A DNA stretch of 64,000 nt from Edolisoma coerulescens (lineage: Eukaryota > Chordata > Aves > Passeriformes > Campephagidae), in assembly GCA_013397115.1 (NCBI GenBank), contig VWZW01006278.1, positions 750,374 through 814,373 of the forward strand. The letters run 5' to 3'. The number at the start of each line of letters is the position of its first letter. Positions within the stretch are counted from its first letter, which is position 1. The translations under genes were made by a program, and so were the position numbers. Below, piece by piece: positions 53,841 to 64,000 of the stretch. A model generated the notes under the pieces. That model was not told the origin of the DNA. It saw nothing but the letters and a program-made list of their open reading frames with translations, and made no database searches.

Positions 53841-54753
53841 ATGATGGCTGCATGGGAAATACTGTCAAAATACCGTTATTTGGATGTTGGAGCAAGTCAA
53901 AGGCACAACTGGAGTAAATGGAGATATTCATGAGACAATTGTACACTCACCAGCTTGGGTATTGACAGCAGGCTTGGTACAACAGCCAAAGGTTCATCAT
54001 GGGGTGCAGAACACAATCTTTGCCAAGTGCCATTCTGCTGGAGCTGAACTGTGGGACAACAGCTTCAAAAAGTACAAACTACATCGTCCCAGATGGTGCA
54101 GCCTGACCAGGGCGGAAGGAAGCTGCATTTCAGAAGTTATGAATTAATCAGGAGTCTTGAGCAGGTAATATCTTTTCATTCAAGAGTGGGGTGCAGTTCA
54201 AGAACCATGCTCAGCTCATCTCTAATTTTACCACATATGCAAGTGCTCACAATATATTATGTACCAATATATTCAGGTGTTTTTTAAAATTTACTCACTC
54301 CTGGACCTTGGAGGTCTGTATTTTATCTCACATTTCTCTTGTCGAAAATTTCTACTGATACCACAAATGGAACTAGTGCTTCAGTACAGCAAATGAGCTG
54401 CAAATAATAATTTTAAATATCTGAGATGATGGACAATTTTCAAAGGACCACCATGTTCTCTGTGTGCACCTGTATATAGAGGAAATCTCATCTGTCTTTA
54501 ACCGCTGCTGTCTTGAAGTAAAATCCAGTTAAAGTGCATAGTGTGGATTAAAACCCTAAGAAATAACAAACAATGTGTCTGCCTTCCACAGATGATTAAT
54601 TTTGCTTAACAGCTGAACCACCACCCTCTTTGTCTTCTGGTTTTTAGTTTAGTGTTACCTAGGCTGAGAAATGCCAGCCAGATGTAAGCAAAACTATTGT
54701 AAACTGAGACATTTTTGTAATATGCTGTTAAGGGAGAGTTAAGTAAACCAGTA

Positions 54754-54940
54754 TCAAGACACTGTCCAGTTGGGGTGTGTAAATACTATTGTGTGCTTCT
54801 TGGCCCATTTAGCAAATACTTTCTTTTCTGTGATAAACCTATGGCCACCATATGGAGCGTTTTCATGGAGAAAGTATTCCTCACACTCATCTCTTCCAGG
54901 CTCGTAATAGTGGTAGGGAACTTTACGAAAGTCTTCTGAC
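54754..54940 (-). CDS. ST6GALNAC3: ST6GALNAC3 terminal coding exon
   Basis: Last coding exon of a type II Golgi sialyltransferase that adds sialic acid in alpha-2,6 linkage to GalNAc of sialylated O-glycans and of gangliosides such as GM1b. The acceptor TTTTTTCCCTAG precedes 54940. The first base completes the lysine codon split with the exon at 57143-57250. The exon encodes 61 residues: SEDFRKVPYHYYEPGRDECE begins it and contains motif III (YHYYE). A later HRFITE is motif VS (His-x4-Glu), and HPNWTVS ends the protein at TGA 54754-54756. Both motifs carry histidines and a glutamate important for activity in the family, and they are intact. The HPNWT ending and the DTYCK context point to ST6GALNAC3 rather than its paralog ST6GALNAC5, whose C-terminus is longer and different. 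Confidence 0.93.
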
Positions 54941-57142
54941 CTAGGGAAAAAAAAGATATACTTAAGGACTATTTTCAAGAAAAACATAAATAAATAATGT
55001 ACTTGAATACAGGATACAAGCATCCTGGCTTGGATCAGCAATAGTGTGGCCAGCAGGAGCAGGGCAATTATTGTGCCCTGTACTCGACACTGGTGAGGCC
55101 ACACCTCGAATCCCGTGTTCAGTTTTGTGCCTCTCACTACAAGACAGACATTGAGGTGCTGGAGTGAGTCTAGAGAAGGGCAATGGAGCCAGTGAAGGGT
55201 CTGGAGCACAAGTCCCATGAGGAACGGCTGAGGGAGCTGGGGGAGAAAAGCCTGGAGAAAAGGAGGCTCAGGAGGGACCTTATCACTCTTTACAGCTGCT
55301 TGAAAGGGAGTTGTAAGGAGGAGGAGGTCGGTGTCTTCCCCCAAGAAACAAGTGACAGGACATGAGGAAATTGCCTCAAGCTGCACCATAGGAGGTTCAG
55401 ATTGGATAGCTGGAAAAATTTCTTAACCAAAAGGGTTGTCAAGCACTGGAACGGGCTGCCCAGGGAAGGGGTTGACTCACCACCCCTGGATGTATTTAAA
55501 AGATGTGCAAATGTGGCACTCGGGACATGGTTTAGTGCAGACTTGGCAGTGCTGGCTTAACGATTGAACTCCATGCTCTTAAATGTCTTTTCCAACCTAA
55601 ACAGTTCAATGAATGATCTGAAATGCTTTCCATGTGTCAGCACTTGAACTCCTTTGCTAAACTGTATAAGGGCTTTCACTACATCATGATTCCTACGAAT
55701 TTTCCTAAGGAAGAAGCTCAGTGTATCTCTCAGCATACACTGACCTCATCAGTCAGTAAGAAGCTGATGGGCTGGCTCTTACGGGCACTGCACATTTTGT
55801 TTAACCTGTGATAAGTCAGCCCACAAGCCTCTCTCCCTAAGCAAAGTCTTCTCATTGGATGGTCCCAGCTGTTGAAACTGGTTCTTGAACTGGCTGAACA
55901 AGGCAGTTGTAAGAGTAATAGCCACTATATGTAGGTAATCCAGTCGGAATTACAGCTTTAAAGAAACCCATCCTTCTCTGCTGCCAACAGTACTATCATG
56001 CTGTTGACCGATTTTATATCAGGGCTATGCAATGCCAGCTTGGCTGAGCTCTCTGAGGACAACCTTAGTCCTGTCACCCCTCATCTCAGGGTGCCTACTG
56101 TGTGTTCTCATAAACAAAGAACAACATATGTTCATTCTGCTCATTCCATCTGGATGACTCAGTCAGTGAGATCTGCAAGTTCTAAAAAGTCAGACTCTAA
56201 TGTTAAGATATCCTAATTAAACAGCTGTGACTCAAATTCTGTTTGTGAGTTTTTTTAGCTTCTGCCAGGAATGAGTCTCACACTGAAGTGACACAGAATG
56301 TGGAGTGAGAATCTGCACAAAGATTTGACTTTAGGAGCTCATGACCCACTGGACTGGTTACATGCAGGACTTGAACCAGCTTAGATACAGTAGGTGTGTA
56401 TGTACTAGTATCATACATTGTTCATGACATTTCCTGCATTTCTGAATGAATGAGGAGTAGTTTCATTTTATATTTTTCTACCATACATAGCAGATTAAAG
56501 TATTTAACTTGGACTTTTAAAAACTGTGCTTAGAGTTATACTTCTGACAATAGGATTAATCCACTGTCACTGTAAGGTCACCAACAGTAGTTGGTTGGAA
56601 TTTATGTCAGTTTATGGTGATAAAGCTCACAGGACTTGTTTTATTATCTAATTAGAAACCTCTACTACTCAAAACAAGCCATATATAACCTGGAAAGTTC
56701 AAGTAGGTTGCTCAATGGTGGTGAAATGTAATTTCAGGTAACTATCCTGGGCTAATCAGTTTATTTCACTTCCAGGTGTATTTGGTATTCAGAAAATAAT
56801 ATATTAGTTTTTTCCTCTATAGATTTGTTTTAGCAGTGGAAGCAAATACATTTTATCAAAAGAGCATACTTTGTTTCCAGTTAATTCAGAAACTGCAAAA
56901 GATCTTTGATTAAAAATAGTTCCTTATGACATCTGATGTTAGATTTTGTAAATGTTTTTATTTTATGAACAGCAAATGCCATATCAGGAGTGAATATGCT
57001 GACAATAGTGTCACATCAATGCAAAACACTGGGAAATGACTGCCTGATCCATTTTTTGGATTTATGATATTAAAATCAATTGTGAAATTTTGACAAGACA
57101 TCAGAATTGTAGATGCATGAAAATAATTTTCTATGATCTTAC
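54941..57142 (-). other. ST6GALNAC3: Last intron of ST6GALNAC3
   Basis: GT-AG intron (donor GTAAG at 57138-57142, acceptor AG at 54941-54942), 2202 bases. It carries an antisense CR1 about 75 bases from the acceptor. If retained, translation from the upstream exon stops at once (lysine codon then TAA), which would remove motifs III and VS. No other gene is seen in it. Confidence 0.85.
55013..55622 (+). mobile_element. CR1 LINE 3' end, plus orientation
   Basis: A well-preserved, 5'-truncated CR1. Signatures in order: CAGCAATAGTGTGGCCAGCA (from about 55036), CTGGTGAGGCCACACCTCGA, GGTCTGGAGCACAAGTCCCA, a block with GGTTCAGATTGGATAG, AACGGGCTGCCCAGGGAAGG at 55450, TTTTCCAACCTAAACAG, and the 3'-terminal tandem region GTTCAATGAATGATCTG at about 55602-55618, corresponding to the (ATTCTATG)n end of CR1. 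It lies antisense to ST6GALNAC3 in the last intron. It is the main evidence for an avian or reptilian genome. Confidence 0.95.
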
Positions 57143-57250
57143 TTGCAGTAGGTGTCATTTATCATCCCATAGACGTGAATTCCATAGCAGGCATCCATAG
57201 CCAAAATTAAGGTGAACCAACCCGTGCTCAGATATGAACCTGACTGGACT
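57143..57250 (-). CDS. ST6GALNAC3: ST6GALNAC3 exon with sialyl motif S
   Basis: A 108-nt exon with a TTTTTACAG acceptor and a GTAAG donor. Its first base completes a codon begun in the preceding exon (off the window), which fits an arginine before VQSGS. It encodes VQSGSYLSTGWFTLILAMDA followed by CYGIHVYGMINDTYC, then two bases of a lysine codon. This is the sialyl motif S, which helps bind both the CMP-sialic acid donor and the acceptor; the invariant cysteine that pairs with motif L lies in it. It splices in phase to the exon at 54754-54940. The ACYGIHVYGMINDTYC wording is specific for ST6GALNAC3 within its family. No disabling change is seen. Confidence 0.93.
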
Positions 57251-60200
57251 CTGTAAAAATACAACATACACAAAACAAATTGCAATGAGAAATTATCAAC
57301 ACTTTATCAAAGAAATAAAGTCTATTGCCTGGGACTAAAGGCATTAAGCAGCTTGACAATCTGTCAAAACCATACAATTACTTTGAATTATTTATAGATA
57401 TGCTCTGATTCTTCCCAGCTTGGGGCCTCCAGCTATTGTCCACAGAAAAAAATACCATGTTAAATATCTGAAGTCAAACAATGCATCTCCCATAAGACAG
57501 AAAATAATTTATTTTCACATCTGAAAGATAGCAATTAGTGGAGTTTGTAAAATGAGATAAAGTTTACCAAAATACAAAGTACTGTCAGAAGTTGTGGTGT
57601 GTGCACATGAGTAGGCACCATCCTGTTCTGCAAGCAAAATATTAATCTGCAGTAGGCTATCCTCAACCTGAAAATTCACACAGTAATGAAATTTCTAAGG
57701 ATATTTTGGTACAAAACCATCTAATATAAAGTTCTGAAAACCAAAATTCTGTGCACATCCCTCTACATAATTTTGTGTTATCATTCTTTGAGATAATATA
57801 GCAGAGAAAAAAACACAAGGGGATAGTGCCCAGATAGACAGTCTTTGCTCAAGTGACTAGATATGTTCAATCAGACCAAAAGCATTTCCTGCACGAGTGA
57901 GAAAAATTACCTGTGTAAGGATTTTGCTCACAGACTGGCTGTCTGAGCAAACACATGCATTGTTAACCACAAACCAAATCCTGTTCACTCTGCTCACACA
58001 AATGTTACTGATGGGGGACTGGGAGTCAACAGTTACCCAGATAACCCGGGCATGCAAGACTCACTGCTTTCAAACCTCATGAGTAGTGAGAACACACTCA
58101 GCCCTTGCTGCTTACAAACTGGTTGAAGTCCAGTTTTGTGCATGTATTGCTTTCAGTTTGAAATCAGTAAAAATAATTATCTTTAAATTATTTTTTAAAA
58201 TGCCCAGTTTCCAAATAAAGATACCACAGAACTCATAAGACATCTTAAGACAGCACCTTAATAGACCTGGGTGTGAGTGAGAGGAGGGGATCTATGAGCT
58301 TTCTGACACACCTGTAAGCTCTTAGCTTCTGGGTATGGCAGGGAGAGAGGTCTGTCCTCCAACCTAAGTTAAAGCAGCCGAAGGTTTGCACACAATTGAG
58401 TTTTGCTGTAAAAGAACTCCCAAGTAAGCCTATGTGCAAATCAGTTATTGCTACCAAGAAAATCTTCTGAAAACATTTTCATCCTGGGGTAGGAATAAAA
58501 CTTTCATGTGGAAAAAAAAAATCCTATAGCAACTTATCCAGCCTACAAGCCCCACCTTCCCTGTGAGACAGAAGAACCAATCTCAGGTATTTCTTCCTGG
58601 TTCAGAGAAAGAATGTACTATGGTCTCCTACCTCCCTCCTCCTGCATAAATACACCAATCAGTGGCTTTTGGCACAAATTCTGTGTTACTTCCTTGCTCA
58701 AGTTGAATTAAATACTATTTAAGACAATGGGTGAAAAAGTAGTTGTACAATCTTTATCATGACAATTACCTGGCACATATAGGTCTGAGATTCAAATTCC
58801 TTTTCTGATTAATACCTTTTATTATGGATTGAAGAAAAGCTCCAAGAGCTTTACATTTCCAAAGAAACTCCAGTTTAAATAAACCTTCGATTTTTTTAGT
58901 GAAAAACAATTACCTCAACTTCCAGAGCTGAATCCAAGAACACTGAAAGTAGTTAAATATTCTCTTCCTCACCCATGTCTGTCATCCTTCATGGGTGAGC
59001 TGGTGTGAACTTCTATCCCTACCTAAGTATCTGTTTAGCTGCTTTTGTAAAGGACCATACTGGAAATGATAAATAAAGGGTTAACTTAAAGTGAAGAAGG
59101 ACAAGTGGGAACCAAAGGCAGAGTGTCAAACACCCACATTTCATTAGGTGGATACCAACTGTAATTGTGCTTCTTTTTTTGACACCTTTATAGCCACGAA
59201 ACTGTACATCTGTTTATCTGCCTCATCAGGATCTCCATCTCTTCAACCAGAATGTTCTGCTACTGTCTAGCAGGGAGAATTCCCAATCCAATTCATGTTA
59301 TTTCAGAATAACATTCTGCCATGATAAAAGGCTGCATTGCTTCTAACTTGCTTTCAGCGCTTGCACCAGCAAAACACTGGCCTTGAGCTTTCAAAGCGTT
59401 TTAGAATCGTAATAACCATTTATAAGAACACGATGAAGATCAGGACCCTTCCAATAATGGAGGTTTATTGGAGAGCACTGTATTGACAGTAGCATCTGAA
59501 ATTTGCTATACTCAGGAGGAAAAAGAAATTCAAAAAAAGAATTAATCAATATTTCATGTCTTGTTTTAACACCATTGGACCTTAGTCCTCTCATCTATAC
59601 ACTGCACTGGCAGGATAAATAAAAACAGCAGAGTGAGTTCCCAGGTACCTTCCCTGGGAGATGAAGTACATGACAGAATACAGATTATATACTTTAAACC
59701 AAAGCACTTACATTCATCCCATTTTTTCCTCTGAAAATACACAGGGATACAAGGGAATACACTTAAGCAGTGGGGATTCTGGATGATTTGGTAACTTCTT
59801 AGAATTCAATCTGATACCATAAACATACTTTCAAAATTCTAATGAAAGCAATATTAGAAATGTGAAAACAATTTTAGCTGTCCCTAAAAAGCCATAAATC
59901 TCCGAATACCTTTTAAAACATCATCCCATAAAACTGTAGTGCAAAGCAATGTCTCAGCCCTTGCTATTATGCTAACACTGTGCACTCAATTTCCCTCCCT
60001 ACAGGAGAGTTTTACATGTTTCTTGGTCAGGGGTTTTTGAGACTCATTAGAAAAAGAGTTCTTCTTGTTATTGTAATTGCACTCAAATTTCAAATTTCAC
60101 ACATTGGAAAAAAAAAATCCTCAATTTATAGGAGGATAAGGTTATAGCATAAGGCTATGTTACTGCACAAATCTGGGGGAAGGAGTATATTAATCCCAAA

Positions 60201-62394
60201 ATAGGGTAAACAGGAGATTGTTAAACATCATCTTTAGAACTACAGTAGGCAGATCTACTGTGATATATGTGTGTGCAATAATCCCAAAATGGTTTCCTAT
60301 GGCTCAGAGCGACTTTTTTTTTTAATAGTCTAAAATTAATGGGGTACCAGATCTAGACAGGAAATTGTCTCAACAGCTCAGGAGAAAATAATGCACTATT
60401 TTTCAAAAACACTTTTTAAAAGATGGCTTTGCTTTCAAGACATGATTTACAGCTGAATGCAGCAATAAAAAGGCAATGCTCACAAAATGTTACTTTTTTA
60501 ATCTTAAAAACGAAAGCTTATTTTGCATACGTCCTACTTTATTAGGGATTCATAAAGAAATGTTAGTTATTGATTATAATTCACTCGGCTAAATACCATC
60601 CACCATTTCAGAAAAGTACATAGGCATATGCTTAACATCAACGACATGAAAAGACCAGTGGAATCAACTTAGTTAAAATGCTTGAAACGAAGTATGTGCT
60701 TGCTTATCTTGCTCTTAGTGAAGGTTTAAGTGCTTAAAATGTCATTATTTATTCGCAGAATAGAAAAGTAAGCTCCAAGATTAATAGTTACTTGAAAGTT
60801 TCAAGTCTCAAAACATAGAATGTGCATTTTTAGTAATGCCTTCCATAAACTCCAGCAGAAGGAACTGACTACAGTTTCTCACAACATATTACAAAAGAGA
60901 CTTGCATTCTATATTTTAGAAGAAAATGGCAAAAGGCACTTTTAGGTTTGCTAGAATTGTAATATGTGATACATAAAGCTTTAACTAAAAATTAATTTAA
61001 AATAAAAGCAATTAGACAGGGCTCTTTAGCTTTAACTTTCCACTGTTTCACAAAAAGAATAAGAAATTGATATAAAGACAATGGAACAGAGAATGCACCC
61101 AAAAAATGTTGGCAACTGAAATTCATGTTCTTTGACATCTATAACCACACTTTGATGTAGGCTAAATGAAGGAAAAGCTAGTTCTTTTTGTCATTGGGGG
61201 CAAATGGAGGAACATAAAATATTTCCTTAGTGATCCAGGGCAGGTGAGTTCAAATCGGGTAAAAGTTTTGTTGTCACCTGAGTTCTGATTTTACCACAGA
61301 ATTCCAGGAAGTTCTTTTCTTCATTCAGTTGTTCCAGGATTTTTTATGTGCACAATCTATTTTAGCTCTATGGTTCAATGGACTGTAATTTCCAGTGGGG
61401 ACTTCAGTGGTAAAAAATAAAAATGAAAAAAACATTTGTGAAGGCAGAGAAGATGTGTAGACAAGCAATTGCATGTCAATCTGATTACAGAAAAGAACTT
61501 AAAAGCCTATTTTTTAATTCTTTTGGGAGAAACTAGAGATCACAGAAGGTCAATTAAGAGTGTTAATTAAGATAAAAAAGCAGGGAAATTTAGTACTTCA
61601 AAAAGCTATTAATTAACAGAGAGCTTGCCAAAAGCATTAGATAGACACTTTTCCTTTTTGACTTAATTTCAAAATATTGCAGTTAAGTAAAATTCAACAA
61701 TGACAGATTGAAATGACAAAATTCTCCAGGCCAATTAATTGACAAAAAGTACATCTTTTCATAAAGGCTGTTTATAGAATCTAATCCTCAGATGACTCTC
61801 CTTCCAAACTACTGAATCAGCAGCAGCTTTATTTGCAGCAGTTTGTCAGGCCTCTTGATTAATAAATAAGTATAAATAAGAGTATTGGTCTAAACAAAGG
61901 GACCTATAATCCAAAGAGTAGAGACTTTATAATGTGAGATGCCCTTCCAACAAAAAGGGTTTTTTTAAATGATTCAAAATAAACAGAAATATTTTCAAAA
62001 CTATGCCAGGATTAACTTAGACTGTGTTCAGGTAGAATTGTGTCTGGTACTTATTTGTATCTGTGGTGCATCAAGAGACCATTAATCCTCTGGGAGGGGG
62101 TCAGTGTACTCTGGTTTTGCCTGGCACTCTGTCACGTGCCCTGTGTCAGCCTCATCTGTGACAGGTCTTCGGGAACGAGGGTAGCGGGTACATGTCCCCC
62201 CTGCACTCCCTTGTTCAGGACAACCAGCTCTTTTTTTCCTGGGTTTCTCTGGGTTTTTGCATTGCTGAACCATGGTATATTTCCTTACAACTAAAAATAT
62301 GGGAAATTTATCTGCCAGTGCATACTGGAGATCCATTAGACAATTCTATACTAACCAAATTAACCATTGTACTTATGTTGACTGAGGCTGCTCT

Positions 62395-62466
62395 TCTTTT
62401 TTTTTCTTTTTTTTTTCTTCTTCCTTTTTTTNNNNNNNNNNNNNNNNNNNNNNNNNNNNNNNNNNN
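62395..62466. other. Pyrimidine tract and 35-N assembly gap
   Basis: A T/C tract at about 62395-62431 runs straight into 35 Ns at 62432-62466. Assembly failed at this simple-sequence tract, so its true length is unknown. Confidence 0.9.
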
Positions 62467-62991
62467 TTCCCTGAGGAAGCATCTCTGAGTACAGCTGCTG
62501 AAAAACTCATCTGCTTTGCCAAATTAAACACCCACATTCCCCAAGTCACGGTTTTGGTCTATGCCTACCTCTTCACATCAGATGTAGATTTGTAAATGAC
62601 AGATTGGAATGAGTTGACAGAAAAATGCACCCACCACTGAGAGAACAGCAAGGCTCTCCCCTTTCCCCAGAGGAGCACATACACTTCTCTTGCCAGAGAG
62701 CTGCTTTTTGAGAGGAGAAAAGGAAGTACATTTGGTAGAGGAGAAGGGCATGACTCTAAATCTTGAAGAATATTAGCCCTAGCGTGGATTTATTTCTGTT
62801 TTCTCTAAGACATGGTGCTTTGTTGCTAATTATTTCATTACATACTTCCTGCAGAAAAAACAGCACAAGAAGAGCAAAGAAGATGCAAGCACAGAGAACT
62901 GATTTCACCTGGTAAAAATGGTTGCTATTTGTGCATTATAAAGATACCTGTTAGGCAGCCATTTATCATAATTATTCATTCTTTTGTACGC

Positions 62992-63016
62992 GTGTGTGTG
63001 TGTGTGTGTACACACA
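62992..63016 (+). repeat. (GT)n microsatellite
   Basis: About nine GT units followed by TACACACA, giving a partly self-complementary dinucleotide tract in the ST6GALNAC3 intron. Confidence 0.85.
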
Positions 63017-64000
63017 AGTGCTTGCTTTGCACTCCATAATGGTGCAGGACATCTAATAATAAACAGCCGTGCCCCTCTAGCAGTGAGCAGGCTGCCTCAC
63101 ACATCGTGCTTCAGGTCATTCTGAAAAGTGAAACATTTATACATGGACAGATGTTTTATTATCCATCACGTATAGTTTTATGCAAAGCTTAAGCAAGTGG
63201 AATGCATTATGAACAGCACAGACCACATGCCAGATTCAGGCAGTGACTGTGCCCAGCAAGATGTACCTGGGTATGGAGAAGTGATGCACTCCTGCCAGCC
63301 CAAACTCTTGGTAGATCATCCTTACTGTGAATTCTGAAAATAAATTGCAGTTGGGTGGCATACTGTTCAATTCATCTCCAGAAATATTGGCTTTCTGTTT
63401 ATATTAATACTGCACCAATGGAACACAGGGACAAGAGTCCATTTCAGTTGAGTTTGCTATGAACCCGCAGTAAAGGCTACTCCTAGGTCACAAACTAGCC
63501 CATGAGAATCTCTCCCCACAATCTGATTTAAAAAGAGATGTAACAATTAATAAATCCCATGTCAAAATGGCATTGAAAACAAGACAGGAAGGACACTTCT
63601 GAATGATCACAAAAGGGAGCAGAGAAATGATGGTCTTGTATTTAACTGCATCTAATTAAAAAACCATCAAAACTATTTGACTTACTATTTACAATTTTGG
63701 GCAAGACAGGCAAAACCAACATTAGAAATAAGGACTAATCTATTACTACAAGTACTGAAATACCTGAGGCATCTGCTTGGGTATTGAATTTAGGGATACA
63801 TTTCCAATCTTTGTGTTCTGTACATTTTAAAAAATTTATTTCCTTTCTTTCTTTGGTGTATTCAATACAGTCATGGAAACCTGAAATAAAGGGAGGAAAA
63901 AAAGGCAGCAGCCTAAGAAAATTGACTTCTGCTGTCCAGGCTTCTGTAGTTTCCTTATTTCTGATTCCTTGACCTGACTTTGATGCATCTCAGTTCAGTT

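Larger units (their letters stand above)
52375..54753 (-). other. ST6GALNAC3: Presumed ST6GALNAC3 3' UTR and poly(A) signal
   Basis: Sequence downstream of the ST6GALNAC3 stop codon on the minus strand. The first canonical AATAAA I find on this strand is at 52375-52380 (TTTATT on the plus strand), which would give a UTR of about 2.4 kb. A variant ATTAAA at about 53497-53502 could end a shorter form. The true 3' end cannot be fixed from sequence alone. MIR-like SINE pieces lie within it. Confidence 0.3.
57251..64000 (-). other. ST6GALNAC3: ST6GALNAC3 intron, continues past right edge
   Basis: No further ST6GALNAC3 exon is found up to 64000. The large exon with sialyl motif L would be a long open frame of roughly 130 codons or more, and none is present, so at least 6.75 kb here is intron. 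Apart from the GT microsatellite and the N gap the sequence is AT-rich and unremarkable. A patch at about 62040-62250 is more GC-rich with a few CpGs but has no gene signal. Confidence 0.75.

Noticed and set aside
54754..55389. A single 211-codon minus-strand gene
   Set aside because: Only the last 61 codons are a real exon. The rest is intron plus CR1 read antisense, and a canonical acceptor lies at the junction.
57251..64000. Search for the ST6GALNAC3 motif L exon within the window
   Set aside because: No long open frame with motif L features is present on the minus strand, so the exon must be beyond the right edge.

Overview
This looks like a stretch of a vertebrate nuclear genome, most likely a bird. 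The best single clue is a CR1 retrotransposon 3' end at about 55.01-55.62 kb that closely resembles avian/reptilian CR1 copies. The AT-rich, repeat-poor background also fits a bird, though a crocodilian or turtle cannot be excluded. There are no bacterial-style operons. Most of the window is intergenic or intronic, and most open frames in it are short and chance-like.

The one gene I can name is ST6GALNAC3, an alpha-N-acetylgalactosaminide alpha-2,6-sialyltransferase, on the minus strand. Only its last two coding exons are here: 57143-57250 (sialyl motif S) and 54754-54940 (motif III, motif VS and the stop codon). They join in frame and give about the last 97 residues. From 57251 to the right edge is intron; the remaining coding exons must lie beyond position 64000. 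The 3' UTR should run leftward from 54753, with a possible poly(A) signal at 52375-52380.

Everything left of about 52 kb is downstream flank. In mammals ST6GALNAC5 lies downstream of ST6GALNAC3 in the same orientation. I see no ST6GALNAC5 catalytic exon, but a GC-rich, CpG-rich island at about 40.69-40.98 kb, interrupted by an assembly gap, could be a promoter. A second, weaker GC-rich patch lies at 31.24-31.73 kb. Between and around these are old transposon relics: an L1-clade reverse transcriptase fossil (0.54-1.25 kb), a CR1-like 3' end (14.3-14.8 kb), an L3/CR1-clade LINE with endonuclease and reverse transcriptase motifs (44.18-46.13 kb), and MIR-like SINE fragments (52.69-52.83 and 53.73-53.84 kb).

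The points most worth a second look are: a 127-base contig bounded by single Ns at 43553-43679 that repeats the edge of the gap at 40684 and seems misplaced; the L1-clade fossil, unusual in a bird; two places with well-formed splice sites around open exons (3.8-4.34 kb minus, 7.99-8.15 kb plus); and the CR1 inserted antisense about 75 bases upstream of the terminal ST6GALNAC3 exon. I found no convincing new biological system.
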